Source: Pseudobacteriovorax sp. (GTDB taxonomy: Bacteria > Bdellovibrionota_B > Oligoflexia > Oligoflexales > Oligoflexaceae). Taken from it: 64,000 nt of DNA. This document shows, one piece after another, positions 52,956 to 61,107 of this stretch; positions within the stretch are counted from its first letter, which is position 1, and every line of letters starts with the position of its first letter. Under the pieces are notes generated by a model. That model did not search any database, was not told the DNA's origin, and saw nothing but the letters and a program-made list of their open reading frames with translations. Both the position numbers and the translations under genes were made by a program. Where the stretch lies: positions 95,648 to 159,647 of the forward strand of contig JABSRP010000002.1 in NCBI GenBank assembly GCA_013215145.1, read 5' to 3'.

Positions 52956-54599
52956 ATGAAAGCATCGAATTTAAAACAAAAACTAGTGCATTCCTTTTTT
53001 GTGATAAGCTATTTTTTACTTACAAAGGATCTATACGGTTCTACAGAGAGCTTTGACTTTAGTATTAGCAAGCGCCTTTGTACTGATGACATCAGTATGT
53101 GTCAGCAGGCACTTATCGAATCAGAAAACAGCCAAAGTGTATTATTGATCGATCTTGAGTTAAGCCCTCCAGAAAATCTACCAACGCAAAGCTTCGAGGT
53201 CATTATCAATAGAGATCCCAACGCTCCAAGCTCCATGACTGGCTTTGGTTTTCACATGTATCAAATTGATGAGTCCGGCCGGACTACCGTTCCTTTTATC
53301 GCCGACTTAGGCAATCATCGATACTACGTTCACATTCTATGGCGGGATTTAACCGAAGTCGTGACGACCCCTCCGGAGGGATATCATTTTTTAAACTCAA
53401 ATCATCTCTCATCCGTTGGATCATTATCTTTAGGGAACACTACTTTTGCCGTCAAATCCCTCACGAAGAGCTTTAGACATGCCAGCGTTAGGCGGGTTCC
53501 AAAACGAATCATTCGCATTGCTTCTGTTGGAGATTCCTATGCCTCTGGGGAAGGGACCCATAAAAAAGAAGAGGAGTGGGATCCCGACGATTATGAACTT
53601 GAATTTTGTCATAGGACTGAAACAAATCGAGGCTACCTGGCGGTTAATAGGTTAAGAAACGAACTAAAAGAGGAGTATGGTGAGGATCAGTTTACTATCG
53701 AATACTACGACTATTCATGCTCAGGCGCGTCCATCCATGAAGGATTGATCGGAAAACAAGGAAACCAGAAAAAACAGATCAAACGATTGGCCGATGAACT
53801 AGACGGCAAAAAACTAGATTACCTCCTGATGTCGATTGGCGGCAATGACGTCGGTTTCTACCAAATGGTAATCAGCTGCGCACTTTTTAATCACCTATAC
53901 TGTAATTTGGATTTAGGCCTTAAAAACTATATTTATGAGGGACAAGGCCCAGGTCTTGGCAAATCCATTGGGCTCAACAATTTACCCTATGCATTTGACG
54001 AATTAAGTGAATCCATTAACAACTTACTTAATGTCGAGCACATCATGATCACAGAACTGCCTGACCTTACTAAAGATGAAAACGGAGATTGGTGTGGTTG
54101 CTACCAAAACTTTTTTTCATTGCCTTTGGTTGATGGCTGTATTGACGATAACTTTTGGATCGACATTACTAAATACCTAGAAGAAGAAGAACTAGAAGAT
54201 GCCCCCGACTTCATGGTGGACCTTGCGAGGGAGAACGAGTTTGGCCTGAAATCCAAACACCTATGGCAGCAGGAAGTCGTGTGGATTCACAACGATGTTA
54301 TCATTCCTCTCAATAGGACCATTAAAGATGCGGCTCAGAAGCACGGTTGGCATTACGTTGAGGGGATTAAACAAGCAAGCACACGCCATGGTTTATGCTC
54401 TAAAAATCGATGGTTTCATACGTTTAAAGATTCATTCTTCTTTCAAGGAGACCTTAGAGGCGCTATTCATCCTAATCAAAAAGGCGTAAATAATATATCA
54501 GATATTTTGTTTAAAAGATGTATAGCATTTTTTAGTTTTAACCCTTCATGGGAATGTTCTGATTGGGCTCGGCTGATGATCTTCAATGCCAAGATATAA
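52956..54599 (+). CDS. Secreted SGNH/GDSL-like hydrolase
   Basis: This 547-residue protein has a Sec-like leader (LVHSFFVISYFLLTKDLYGS). After a beta-rich N-terminal domain of about 140 residues, the SGNH core starts at IRIASVGDSYASGEG (block I with the catalytic Ser), continues with the block II-like YSCSGASIHEGL, the block III-like LMSIGGNDVGF (Asn), and ends with GAIHPNQKGVNN (block V His; the usual Asp three positions before is not obvious). This is closest to SGNH esterases with a Ser-His dyad, often acting on lipids or acetylated polysaccharides. The ATG at 52956 has AGGAGAG 6 bases upstream. It lies just before the sigma operon but is separated from it by a hairpin and about 200 bases. 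Confidence 0.82.
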   Translation: MKASNLKQKLVHSFFVISYFLLTKDLYGSTESFDFSISKRLCTDDISMCQQALIESENSQSVLLIDLELSPPENLPTQSFEVIINRDPNAPSSMTGFGFHMYQIDESGRTTVPFIADLGNHRYYVHILWRDLTEVVTTPPEGYHFLNSNHLSSVGSLSLGNTTFAVKSLTKSFRHASVRRVPKRIIRIASVGDSYASGEGTHKKEEEWDPDDYELEFCHRTETNRGYLAVNRLRNELKEEYGEDQFTIEYYDYSCSGASIHEGLIGKQGNQKKQIKRLADELDGKKLDYLLMSIGGNDVGFYQMVISCALFNHLYCNLDLGLKNYIYEGQGPGLGKSIGLNNLPYAFDELSESINNLLNVEHIMITELPDLTKDENGDWCGCYQNFFSLPLVDGCIDDNFWIDITKYLEEEELEDAPDFMVDLARENEFGLKSKHLWQQEVVWIHNDVIIPLNRTIKDAAQKHGWHYVEGIKQASTRHGLCSKNRWFHTFKDSFFFQGDLRGAIHPNQKGVNNISDILFKRCIAFFSFNPSWECSDWARLMIFNAKI

Positions 54600-54628
54600 C
54601 GACTCAGCATGTCGTTCCTTCATTAAGG

Positions 54629-54662
54629 CTGTCTAGTACGGAGTAATCTCATTATTAGACAG
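54629..54662 (+). terminator. Hairpin between the SGNH gene and the sigma operon
   Basis: CTGTCTA (54629-54635) pairs with TAGACAG (54656-54662), a perfect 7-bp stem with a 20-base loop, 30 bases past the SGNH stop. The following TCATTCTGTC is not T-rich, so it is a weak terminator candidate. Confidence 0.35.
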
Positions 54663-54705
54663 TCATTCTGTCAACTACTTTAAAATCGACATACAGATTT
54701 ACCCC

Positions 54706-54725
54706 CTAGAGTGCCCACTAGAGTG
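54706..54725. repeat. Two CTAGAGTG repeats, 12 bases apart
   Basis: CTAGAGTG occurs at 54706-54713 and again at 54718-54725, on the same strand, start to start 12 bases. The repeats lie about 80 bases before the first codon of the sigma factor gene, in the region expected to hold the operon promoter. A direct repeat of one helical turn plus would suit a regulator dimer, or the -35 region of a dedicated sigma. Confidence 0.45.
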
Positions 54726-54803
54726 TGAAAAAAACCGCTTTTTTGAAAAAATTTTGAGACATAATCTCTCTTGAGGCCTACTATTTAGGGCAAACACCCT
54801 ATT

Positions 54804-55385
54804 TTGGAGGATCCGATTCTCAAAAGTCAGAATGAGTTCAAATCATTTTATCTGGAAAGCTTGCGCTATACGAATTCTCTACTCATCCACTGGGGCGTCC
54901 GCGATATCCGTGATCGAGAAGATATTCTCCAAAGTGCATACCTTGAAGCCTTTCGGTCGTGGCATACCATTGCTGATGTCACAAAGCGTCGAGCATGGTT
55001 TCGCACCATCGTGAGACGGCAGTATGCGATTTACGTCTCCGGAGGGGTTAAACTCAGGGAGCTTATGGATACTTTTAATGAAGATGCCAAGGTCATTGAC
55101 CCTGAACAGACCTATTCGGGGCGTGAGAGGTGTTTGCGTATTGTTCAAAGAATCTCTGATGTCCGAGATAAAATGAAGCGCAAGGCTTTGTCACAATTCT
55201 TTATAGAAATGAAGCCGTTAAAAGAGATTTCTCAGGAGCTAGGTGTCAAACTCTCTACCTTAACCACTTGGTGTCATCGCTTTCGGACTGACATGGTCAG
55301 CGAGACTCAGGATATTCGTCCTGACACAAACCATAAGACCGAGGATGTACAAGCATCAAATAGGAGGCATAGCCATGGCTATTAG
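54804..55385 (+). CDS. ECF-like RNA polymerase sigma factor
   Basis: This protein of about 193 residues has sigma-70 region 2 features (DREDILQSAYLEAFRSWHTI, TKRRAWFRTIVRRQY) and a region 4 helix-turn-helix (KEISQELGVKLSTLTTWCHRFRTDM), with no region 1 or 3, as in ECF sigma factors. It should direct RNA polymerase to its own operon and perhaps other targets. The start codon is odd: in-frame TTG at 54804 precedes GGAGG at 54806-54810, and the first codon after a normal spacing is ATT at 54816; there is no ATG or GTG in frame nearby. It overlaps the next gene by 11 bases. The operon context (one-TM protein, caspase) is typical of envelope-signal sigma factors. Confidence 0.8.
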   Translation: MEDPILKSQNEFKSFYLESLRYTNSLLIHWGVRDIRDREDILQSAYLEAFRSWHTIADVTKRRAWFRTIVRRQYAIYVSGGVKLRELMDTFNEDAKVIDPEQTYSGRERCLRIVQRISDVRDKMKRKALSQFFIEMKPLKEISQELGVKLSTLTTWCHRFRTDMVSETQDIRPDTNHKTEDVQASNRRHSHGY

Positions 55386-56013
55386 AGAAGCGCCGTCTTC
55401 AGATACCCCTGCCTCTGAGCTTCGGACTTTTCTCCTTGATGACCCTAAAGTGACGGATTTAGATATTGATCAGGATCAACTATGGTCATCTATTGAAACT
55501 CAGTTACACAAACCTAGGCAAGGGCATCATGTCTATTGGCTACTGCCTCTTCTTGCGAGTGCAGTTGCAGTGCTTTTAGTCTTCTATGGAGGATTTTATA
55601 ACTCTTTAACTCCCTCTTACGACGGTGTAAAGTCTGCATCCAATTATTCTACATCGCCCATGGTACGAAGTATTACCCTGAACTTTGCTGTTTTAGACGG
55701 CTCGAAGCAAGTCAGGCGAGGCTTCGATGGAATGTCAATAGCTTTGGGGGAATCTCTTGTCTTCACTCTGAGAGGTGACCTACCCCATGAAAACGATTTG
55801 ACTGTTAGTATCCTAGCAACTCATAGTCAAGGCTACAGAGAGGTGGTGGTCCATAATTTTACCGTTTCCGGTGGTCAAGGGTATGTTGAAGATCAAAACG
55901 GTTTCGTGACATTCACCCCTCCATCCCAGGGAAGCTACAAATTTTCGGTCACAACTCCCCATGATGGGCAAAGTTATAGTTTTAGAGGTTTCTCCATCAA
56001 TGTTCTGCCTTAG
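55375..56013 (+). CDS. Putative anti-sigma factor (single membrane helix)
   Basis: This 212-residue protein has an N-terminal cytoplasmic part of about 50 residues (ASELRTFLLDDPKVTDLDIDQDQLW), one membrane helix (about 53-73, YWLLPLLASAVAVLLVFYGG) and an extracytoplasmic beta-rich domain of about 130 residues. Its ATG at 55375 overlaps the sigma gene by 11 bases and has AGGAGG 7 bases upstream, so it is coupled to it. Position, size and topology suit an anti-sigma factor, but no ZAS zinc motif (HxxxCxxC) is seen, so the call is from context. The outside domain would sense the signal or interact with the caspase/lipoprotein proteins. The next gene starts inside its end (14-base overlap). Confidence 0.7.
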   Translation: MAIREAPSSDTPASELRTFLLDDPKVTDLDIDQDQLWSSIETQLHKPRQGHHVYWLLPLLASAVAVLLVFYGGFYNSLTPSYDGVKSASNYSTSPMVRSITLNFAVLDGSKQVRRGFDGMSIALGESLVFTLRGDLPHENDLTVSILATHSQGYREVVVHNFTVSGGQGYVEDQNGFVTFTPPSQGSYKFSVTTPHDGQSYSFRGFSINVLP

Positions 56014-57634
56014 TCTGCGAATACTTTTATTATGTTGCGGTTTCTTAACGAGCATAAGTATGGCTCAATCAACCGCAAACCGCGTTAAAATTGACAAAAA
56101 CATACTTGATCCACTTTTTGAGCCGCGTCGGATTTTTCTTCTGGTAGGGGTCAACGAATTCAAGGATCAGGACTTTCGAAATTTACGATACACCAGCAAA
56201 GATACCACAAAGCTAAAAAGCTTTCTGAAGCATCATAGAGCCCAAAAATCCGATATATTCATAAGCCTAAACGATACCCAGGCGACCCAGAAAAACATCT
56301 TAAAAGCCCTAGGACAAATCGAAAGGCTTAATCGATCCCCCCAAGACACGATTTTGATGTATTTTTCCAGTCATGGCTCTCTCGATTATGGAATTAACCA
56401 TCAACTTGAGCGTTTTATCGTCACCCATGATAGTGATTTTAAACGGCTTTCTGCTACAGCATTATCAATTAATTACATAGAAAACCGTATGATGCGACTC
56501 ATATCGAAGAAAAAAGCTTTGATATTAGCTTTATGCCATTCAGGAGGCGGCAAGTCCAGGCTGCCGTCTGAGATCAAAAAAGAGGCCGAGTCACTCAAGG
56601 CTCATAATTTTCCAAAACCGATTCATGAAGCATCTGGGGCATTTATGATTTTATCTGCCTCCTCCTGGCACGAGGCGGCGCGCGAGGACGCTCAGCTTGA
56701 GCATGATATTTACACCCATTATCTCATCAAAGGTTTGGCATCTCATGATACTAACCAAGACGGAGTCATCAGCCTGTTTGAAGCCCATGAATACGCCAGA
56801 ACTCAAACCTATGATCACACTCAGGGACGACAGACACCGAGTATTTGGGCAAACATATCGGGTGTTGATCCAATCATTTTGAATGGGCGGGAAAAAAACC
56901 TAGGCTTGCCCATGATTTATGCTGATGATGAGCAATGGCGGCGGATGCAGGTTCAAGTAGATGGCCAGAGTCGCGGGAGCTTATGGCAAGCGAAATCCGC
57001 CCCTGCCGGCACAGTGCACTTAAAGGTCTTTCACCCCAGCCGTCCCGATGAGTACGTAGCCGACCATCAGGTGCACCTGGAAGCTGGACGCAATTACCCG
57101 CTTTCTGCCCTCTTAGTAAATAAACCAAGGGTTCATTTAGGCCTTCGGCTCTCGATGTTCTATCTTTCTTCGACACCAGATAACCTATCCGTTTCAGATC
57201 GTTTTGCGCCAGGAATGGAAATTCAGCAGGAAAACCTTTTTGGTCGCTCATTACGATTAGGCGGAAATATCTCCATTTATACGCAGGAAAAGTCCTATGA
57301 GCTGGATCAAAACCCTATCGATGTGCTCTTACAGGGGTATCAGGCTCAGGTATTTGTAGGAAGCCACCAAAGGCTTTTTAATCATCAAAACGCCAGTCTC
57401 GATTTAGGAATACAATGGGCTAGGCTAGCAAGGTCCTTAGACAATGCTAGCTTTGCACAAAAAAACCAGGTGGTCCAAAGCTACGATTTGTTTGTTAGGC
57501 TCGCCTATAGCGCGCGATTCTTCGAAGAGAATCTGTATGCTACAGCCGGTATCGAACTTTATCCCTTCAATCATCAGACGGAGCAAGCCACTCACCGAGT
57601 GATACCTTACTTAACCACAGGAGTCATACTATGA
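56000..57634 (+). CDS. Secreted caspase-like (C14) protease with PEGA-like and beta-barrel domains
   Basis: This 544-residue protein has a signal peptide (LLLCCGFLTSISMAQ), a caspase/metacaspase-type domain (about 40-270), a PEGA-like beta domain (about 310-370: QVQVDGQSRGSLWQAKSAPAGTVHL in sense) and a C-terminal stretch of alternating strands (about 375-544, ending PYLTTGVIL) that looks like an 8-strand outer-membrane barrel. The caspase dyad is visible: YFSSHGS with His125 and ALCHSGGG with Cys179. The Asp that usually precedes the Cys by two residues is Ala (LALCHSGG). An EF-hand loop DTNQDGVISLFE (about 243-254) could bind Ca2+. It overlaps the upstream gene by 14 bases and the downstream gene by 4 (ATGA). 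An envelope-located caspase-like enzyme is unusual. Confidence 0.8.
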   Translation: MFCLSLRILLLCCGFLTSISMAQSTANRVKIDKNILDPLFEPRRIFLLVGVNEFKDQDFRNLRYTSKDTTKLKSFLKHHRAQKSDIFISLNDTQATQKNILKALGQIERLNRSPQDTILMYFSSHGSLDYGINHQLERFIVTHDSDFKRLSATALSINYIENRMMRLISKKKALILALCHSGGGKSRLPSEIKKEAESLKAHNFPKPIHEASGAFMILSASSWHEAAREDAQLEHDIYTHYLIKGLASHDTNQDGVISLFEAHEYARTQTYDHTQGRQTPSIWANISGVDPIILNGREKNLGLPMIYADDEQWRRMQVQVDGQSRGSLWQAKSAPAGTVHLKVFHPSRPDEYVADHQVHLEAGRNYPLSALLVNKPRVHLGLRLSMFYLSSTPDNLSVSDRFAPGMEIQQENLFGRSLRLGGNISIYTQEKSYELDQNPIDVLLQGYQAQVFVGSHQRLFNHQNASLDLGIQWARLARSLDNASFAQKNQVVQSYDLFVRLAYSARFFEENLYATAGIELYPFNHQTEQATHRVIPYLTTGVIL

Positions 57635-59412
57635 GATCCATTTGCTGTGTGTTGCCGGTTGCTTTCATCCTGCTGCTGACCAGCTGTGCTGACGGTGATT
57701 TCAATAACGACCGAGACCAGCTCAAGAGTGTTTACGGCTTATATGAAGCTATCGATGAGGATGCCGCTGGCATCGTCGGTCGGATACTTGATGAATCAGG
57801 TAGTCCCATAAATAAAGTCAAAGTCTTTGCTCACGGCGATAAACAGTTTGTCATATCAAATCATCAAGGTGGGTTTTACCTACCTTTTTCGGGTTCTGTA
57901 GATACTGTTTATCTTATGACGGACTCAAACCTTGGATTATCATTCAAACTGCATGATCAGGACAATAAATTATTGATTTTGGGTGATCTAACTCTAAAGC
58001 CACTAACTGCCCTCGTGGGCAAAGTTGAATCGGGGGCAGCCCCGCTAAGTGGTGCAAAGGTATCCCTAGAAGGAACTCCTTACCATACAGAAAGTGACAT
58101 TGGTGGGCGATTTGCTCTAGGTGTCCCTCCCGGGGACTATACGATTGTTTGCGAGCATCTGCTCTACGAGGCTATTAGAGGCCTGCAGATAAATCTTACA
58201 GAAGGAGACGATCTACTCATAAAAATGGAACCTTTAGAATTCCCCTCAGCTCGCATCGAATCCCAAAATACGAAAAACGGCGTACTTCGTGGTAAACAAT
58301 TGAAACTAGCGATTCGCGCCAGCTCGGGCGTGAGGTACATGCGAATTATTGAGTCCTACGGTCAACCGATAAAAGGTTTTGAAAACTGGAACCTTGTACA
58401 ACCCTTAGTCACACTTGAACAAGTCGACTTCGGATATAGTCAAATCAGAATGCAGTTTATGGATCAATTCTCACGAGTCACGGACCCGATAGATTTTGCT
58501 TTTTTTTCCACGCAATATGACGAGAGTTATCGGGTGTTTTGGGGGGATTACCGTGAACCCGTAACCATTGGGGAAGGGGAAAAGGCCATTTTCATGGGAC
58601 AAAATTACTATGGCTCTGATCAACCGACTGTCCCCGTCGACAACTGCACTCTTTTGACTTGCGACAGCGTAGCCTTGCCCGATGCCCCCATGATGGTGCA
58701 AACGCGCTTTCTATCAGGGCTTAAAGTTTTGCCAGGAGCTACTATTATAGGCGCGGCAGACTTCTATGGCGACACTGAGATGCTAGGGACTCAGGACAAA
58801 CCCATCACATGGAAAATGGTGGAGGATCCCTTGGGTCGCGGCGTCGTAAGCTTTTTTGGAGAAACGCACCTTAATCACCAATCGATAAGTCATGGTATAT
58901 TGAACAATCACAACGCGTCGAAACTGTCTATAGGATTTAGTGAGTTCGATGGAGTGGAGATCTCCTACCGATTTGATCAAGGACAGCTGACTCGCTTCGA
59001 GAGAAATTCATGGACAGATTCCCGCCTAAGCTTTGTCCACCCTAACAGTAGTGTTGGCAATGGAAGCTCTGGTGGTGAGAGTGAGGCACCACCCAACCCA
59101 ACTCCTTCACCAGCAAACGAACCTCAAGGCGGGCTTACTTTGATATCTAATACATTTCAAAACACTATAATCAACGGCTACGCCTACGAGACCCAAAGCA
59201 ATTGGAAGATTCGAATAAAACAAAACAACTTCTTTCTGCCTCTGGAAACAGAGTTTTTTATCGAAGCAGCTCCCTACTTCGCATCCGAGCCAGAAGGATT
59301 AAACCTACAATCAGAAGACAATTATTTCGAAAGCAAAGCCAGGATTATTGCAGACTATTCTATTTGGCAGGCGATACTTGGTCCTATTGCCGAAAAACCT
59401 CATAGCCTTTGA
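57631..59412 (+). CDS. Large lipoprotein with carboxypeptidase-regulatory-like domains
   Basis: This 593-residue lipoprotein (Cys19 after LLLTS) has two carboxypeptidase regulatory-like beta domains near the N-terminus: GIVGRILDESGSPINKVKVF...GGFYLPF and ALVGKVESGAAPLSGAKVSL...GGRFALGVPPGDYTIV. The rest is beta-rich, with a low-complexity GNGSSGGESEAPPNPTPSPAN spacer near residue 475 and repeats of short strands that suggest a beta-helix or sandwich. It starts in an ATGA overlap with the caspase gene, so the two are translationally coupled. It would be lipid-anchored at the envelope and may bind or present the caspase or a ligand. Confidence 0.78.
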   Translation: MRSICCVLPVAFILLLTSCADGDFNNDRDQLKSVYGLYEAIDEDAAGIVGRILDESGSPINKVKVFAHGDKQFVISNHQGGFYLPFSGSVDTVYLMTDSNLGLSFKLHDQDNKLLILGDLTLKPLTALVGKVESGAAPLSGAKVSLEGTPYHTESDIGGRFALGVPPGDYTIVCEHLLYEAIRGLQINLTEGDDLLIKMEPLEFPSARIESQNTKNGVLRGKQLKLAIRASSGVRYMRIIESYGQPIKGFENWNLVQPLVTLEQVDFGYSQIRMQFMDQFSRVTDPIDFAFFSTQYDESYRVFWGDYREPVTIGEGEKAIFMGQNYYGSDQPTVPVDNCTLLTCDSVALPDAPMMVQTRFLSGLKVLPGATIIGAADFYGDTEMLGTQDKPITWKMVEDPLGRGVVSFFGETHLNHQSISHGILNNHNASKLSIGFSEFDGVEISYRFDQGQLTRFERNSWTDSRLSFVHPNSSVGNGSSGGESEAPPNPTPSPANEPQGGLTLISNTFQNTIINGYAYETQSNWKIRIKQNNFFLPLETEFFIEAAPYFASEPEGLNLQSEDNYFESKARIIADYSIWQAILGPIAEKPHSL

Positions 59413-59475
59413 GACAAATGTCGCTTTTCGGACCACTTATATCATGACAACACTGATGAAATATAAGGACTTCCT

Positions 59476-60165
59476 ATGAAAACCATCGCTCACATCTTAT
59501 TCGGTCTTGGACTGGCACTTCCCAACGTGGCGAGTGCCATGGACAATCAATCACCTATCTCAGACTCGCCACCAAGTAATGGCTCCGGAGACGGCAACAA
59601 CGGATCCATAGGAACACCATTCCCGGACATGCATCGGAACAATAGGGCCATAGCATTTGCCTCGGCGATCCTGGCCGGTTCTGGTGATCTTGTTGAGGAT
59701 TGGAAGGCCATTCGGTATTATCCCGGATACTCTTGTTACCCATCAGAGCCTGAGCAACCGATCCCTTTGCCTCCTCCTTCAGTTCCAGGCGGTAACCCCG
59801 GAAACGAGAGCGGACAAGCCGATGACCCGGCTCCGCCTTCTGAGGAGGACTCTCCTTCGGACCCTGCTGATCCAGTTGACCCTGTGGATCCCATAGATCC
59901 TGTCGATCCACCTAACTCGGCCTGTTACGGTGATGTCCTTTTTACTAAGACTTATCAACTAGTAGAGTGTGCTGATGGCCGTGCCTATATTGTTAGATCT
60001 GGCACCGGAGTCTCTCTATCAAGTCCAACTTCAGGTCAAATTTACGAGTGGGGTGAAGGCGTAGCCTGTGGTCCTTTTATTCGTTCAAGAAAAGAGCTAC
60101 CATCCGGCGCCTTACAGTTTCAGGGTCCCATCTTGGAGTCCAACATAGAAAAAGACTACCAATAG
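59476..60165 (+). CDS. Secreted Asp-Pro-rich protein
   Basis: This 229-residue protein has a signal peptide (MKTIAHILFGLGLALPNVASA), an N-terminal Ser/Gly/Asn-rich spacer, then a Pro-rich stretch with DPADPVDPVDPIDPVDPP type repeats (about 130-150) and a C-terminal domain (ACYGDVLFTKTYQLVECADGRAYIVRSGTG) with three Cys. The Asp-Pro repeat is a rigid, acidic stalk such as surface proteins use. It follows the lipoprotein by 63 bases on the same strand and is probably the last gene of the sigma operon. Function unknown; it could be a substrate or partner of the operon's protease. Confidence 0.7.
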   Translation: MKTIAHILFGLGLALPNVASAMDNQSPISDSPPSNGSGDGNNGSIGTPFPDMHRNNRAIAFASAILAGSGDLVEDWKAIRYYPGYSCYPSEPEQPIPLPPPSVPGGNPGNESGQADDPAPPSEEDSPSDPADPVDPVDPIDPVDPPNSACYGDVLFTKTYQLVECADGRAYIVRSGTGVSLSSPTSGQIYEWGEGVACGPFIRSRKELPSGALQFQGPILESNIEKDYQ

Positions 60166-60189
60166 ACCTTAGACTATGGTCTGAGTTTA

Positions 60190-60220
60190 GTTCATACGTG
60201 CCTATGCGGTACGGATGAAC
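60190..60220 (+). terminator. Imperfect hairpin after the sigma operon
   Basis: GTTCATACGTGCC and GGTACGGATGAAC pair over 13 positions with two mismatches (60190-60220), about 25 bases past the stop at 60165. No T run follows. Another small hairpin (AGACC with GGTCT) sits just before it. Together they may end the operon transcript. Confidence 0.4.
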
Positions 60221-60287
60221 TTGATTGACGCATACAGGTAAGCTATAGTTTTGACATCCACATCAATGATTATAGAAAGCTGCCTGT

Positions 60288-61049
60288 ATGTCACTTCGCG
60301 CTGTCCTGATAGCGGCCTCTTTGTTTTGCCCCCTATCTCCCGCTCGCGGAGAAACTCCGATTAGGCTGCCAGGCAATCATAGCCTTCCTGTCTATCAAGT
60401 CGCCATGGATGCTCTGAGGGAAGCCTATAAGAGAATTGACACTCAGGTCGAGTTTATCGATTACCCGCGGAATCGTTCCCTCATTGATGCAAACAATGGG
60501 GAGCATATCGATGGCGAAACCATGAGAATTGTTGACATCGAAAAGGATTTTCCAAACTTAATACGGGTAAAGGTTCCCGTCAATGAAGTCGAATTTATGG
60601 TAGTGACACGAAAAGACTCGTTCCATAGAAAGCAGCATTTATTGGATTTTCGTAGTCATCGAGTTGGGATCCTAGCTGGTGTCCTTGTCGCAGAGAAAGC
60701 CACGGAGGGCTTTATCAACCTCTATGCTGTAGCCAAACCCTCACAGTTAAAGTTGATGCTAGAGAAACACCGTATTGATGCTGTCTTTTCCACAAGACTA
60801 ATCATAGCAAATTGGCAGTTGGACTCTCAGGAATTCATGATTAAGGAGCCCCCGGAAGCCATCGTTCCCTTATATCATTATCTCAGTAACAAGCATGCTC
60901 ATCTTGTGCCCAAGTTAGAGAGAGCCTTGATGGCGATGAAGGAAGAAAACTGGTTTCATGAACATCGTAAAAAGCTGCTCATTAGGTTAAGCCGAAGATC
61001 AAAGCAGTATCATCTAGATCAGCAGAAGTCACAGTTTTTTAGACATTGA
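60288..61049 (+). CDS. Orphan periplasmic binding-like protein
   Basis: This 253-residue protein has a signal peptide (LRAVLIAASLFCPLSPARG) and binding-protein features: IRLPGNHSLPVYQVAMDALREAYKRI, VEFIDYPRNRSLIDANNGEHIDGETMRI, and VGILAGVLVAEKATEGF at the lobe crossover, as in SBP_bac_3-type small-solute binding proteins. The HIDGETMRI stretch is similar to a class of proteins with an ordered D-G-E motif seen in orphan sensors. No transporter genes are nearby. It may work as a sensor or scavenger. The ATG is at 60288. Confidence 0.72.
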   Translation: MSLRAVLIAASLFCPLSPARGETPIRLPGNHSLPVYQVAMDALREAYKRIDTQVEFIDYPRNRSLIDANNGEHIDGETMRIVDIEKDFPNLIRVKVPVNEVEFMVVTRKDSFHRKQHLLDFRSHRVGILAGVLVAEKATEGFINLYAVAKPSQLKLMLEKHRIDAVFSTRLIIANWQLDSQEFMIKEPPEAIVPLYHYLSNKHAHLVPKLERALMAMKEENWFHEHRKKLLIRLSRRSKQYHLDQQKSQFFRH

Positions 61050-61107
61050 GATGGGAACGCAAAATAAAGACCGATCCGTTTGTGGGACCAGTCCATAAGA
61101 ATCGATA

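Noticed and set aside
59860..59940. Possible short tandem DNA repeat (Asp-Pro codons)
   Set aside because: It is coding repetition inside the secreted Asp-Pro-rich protein; the DNA units vary and no copy number claim can be made from one sequence.
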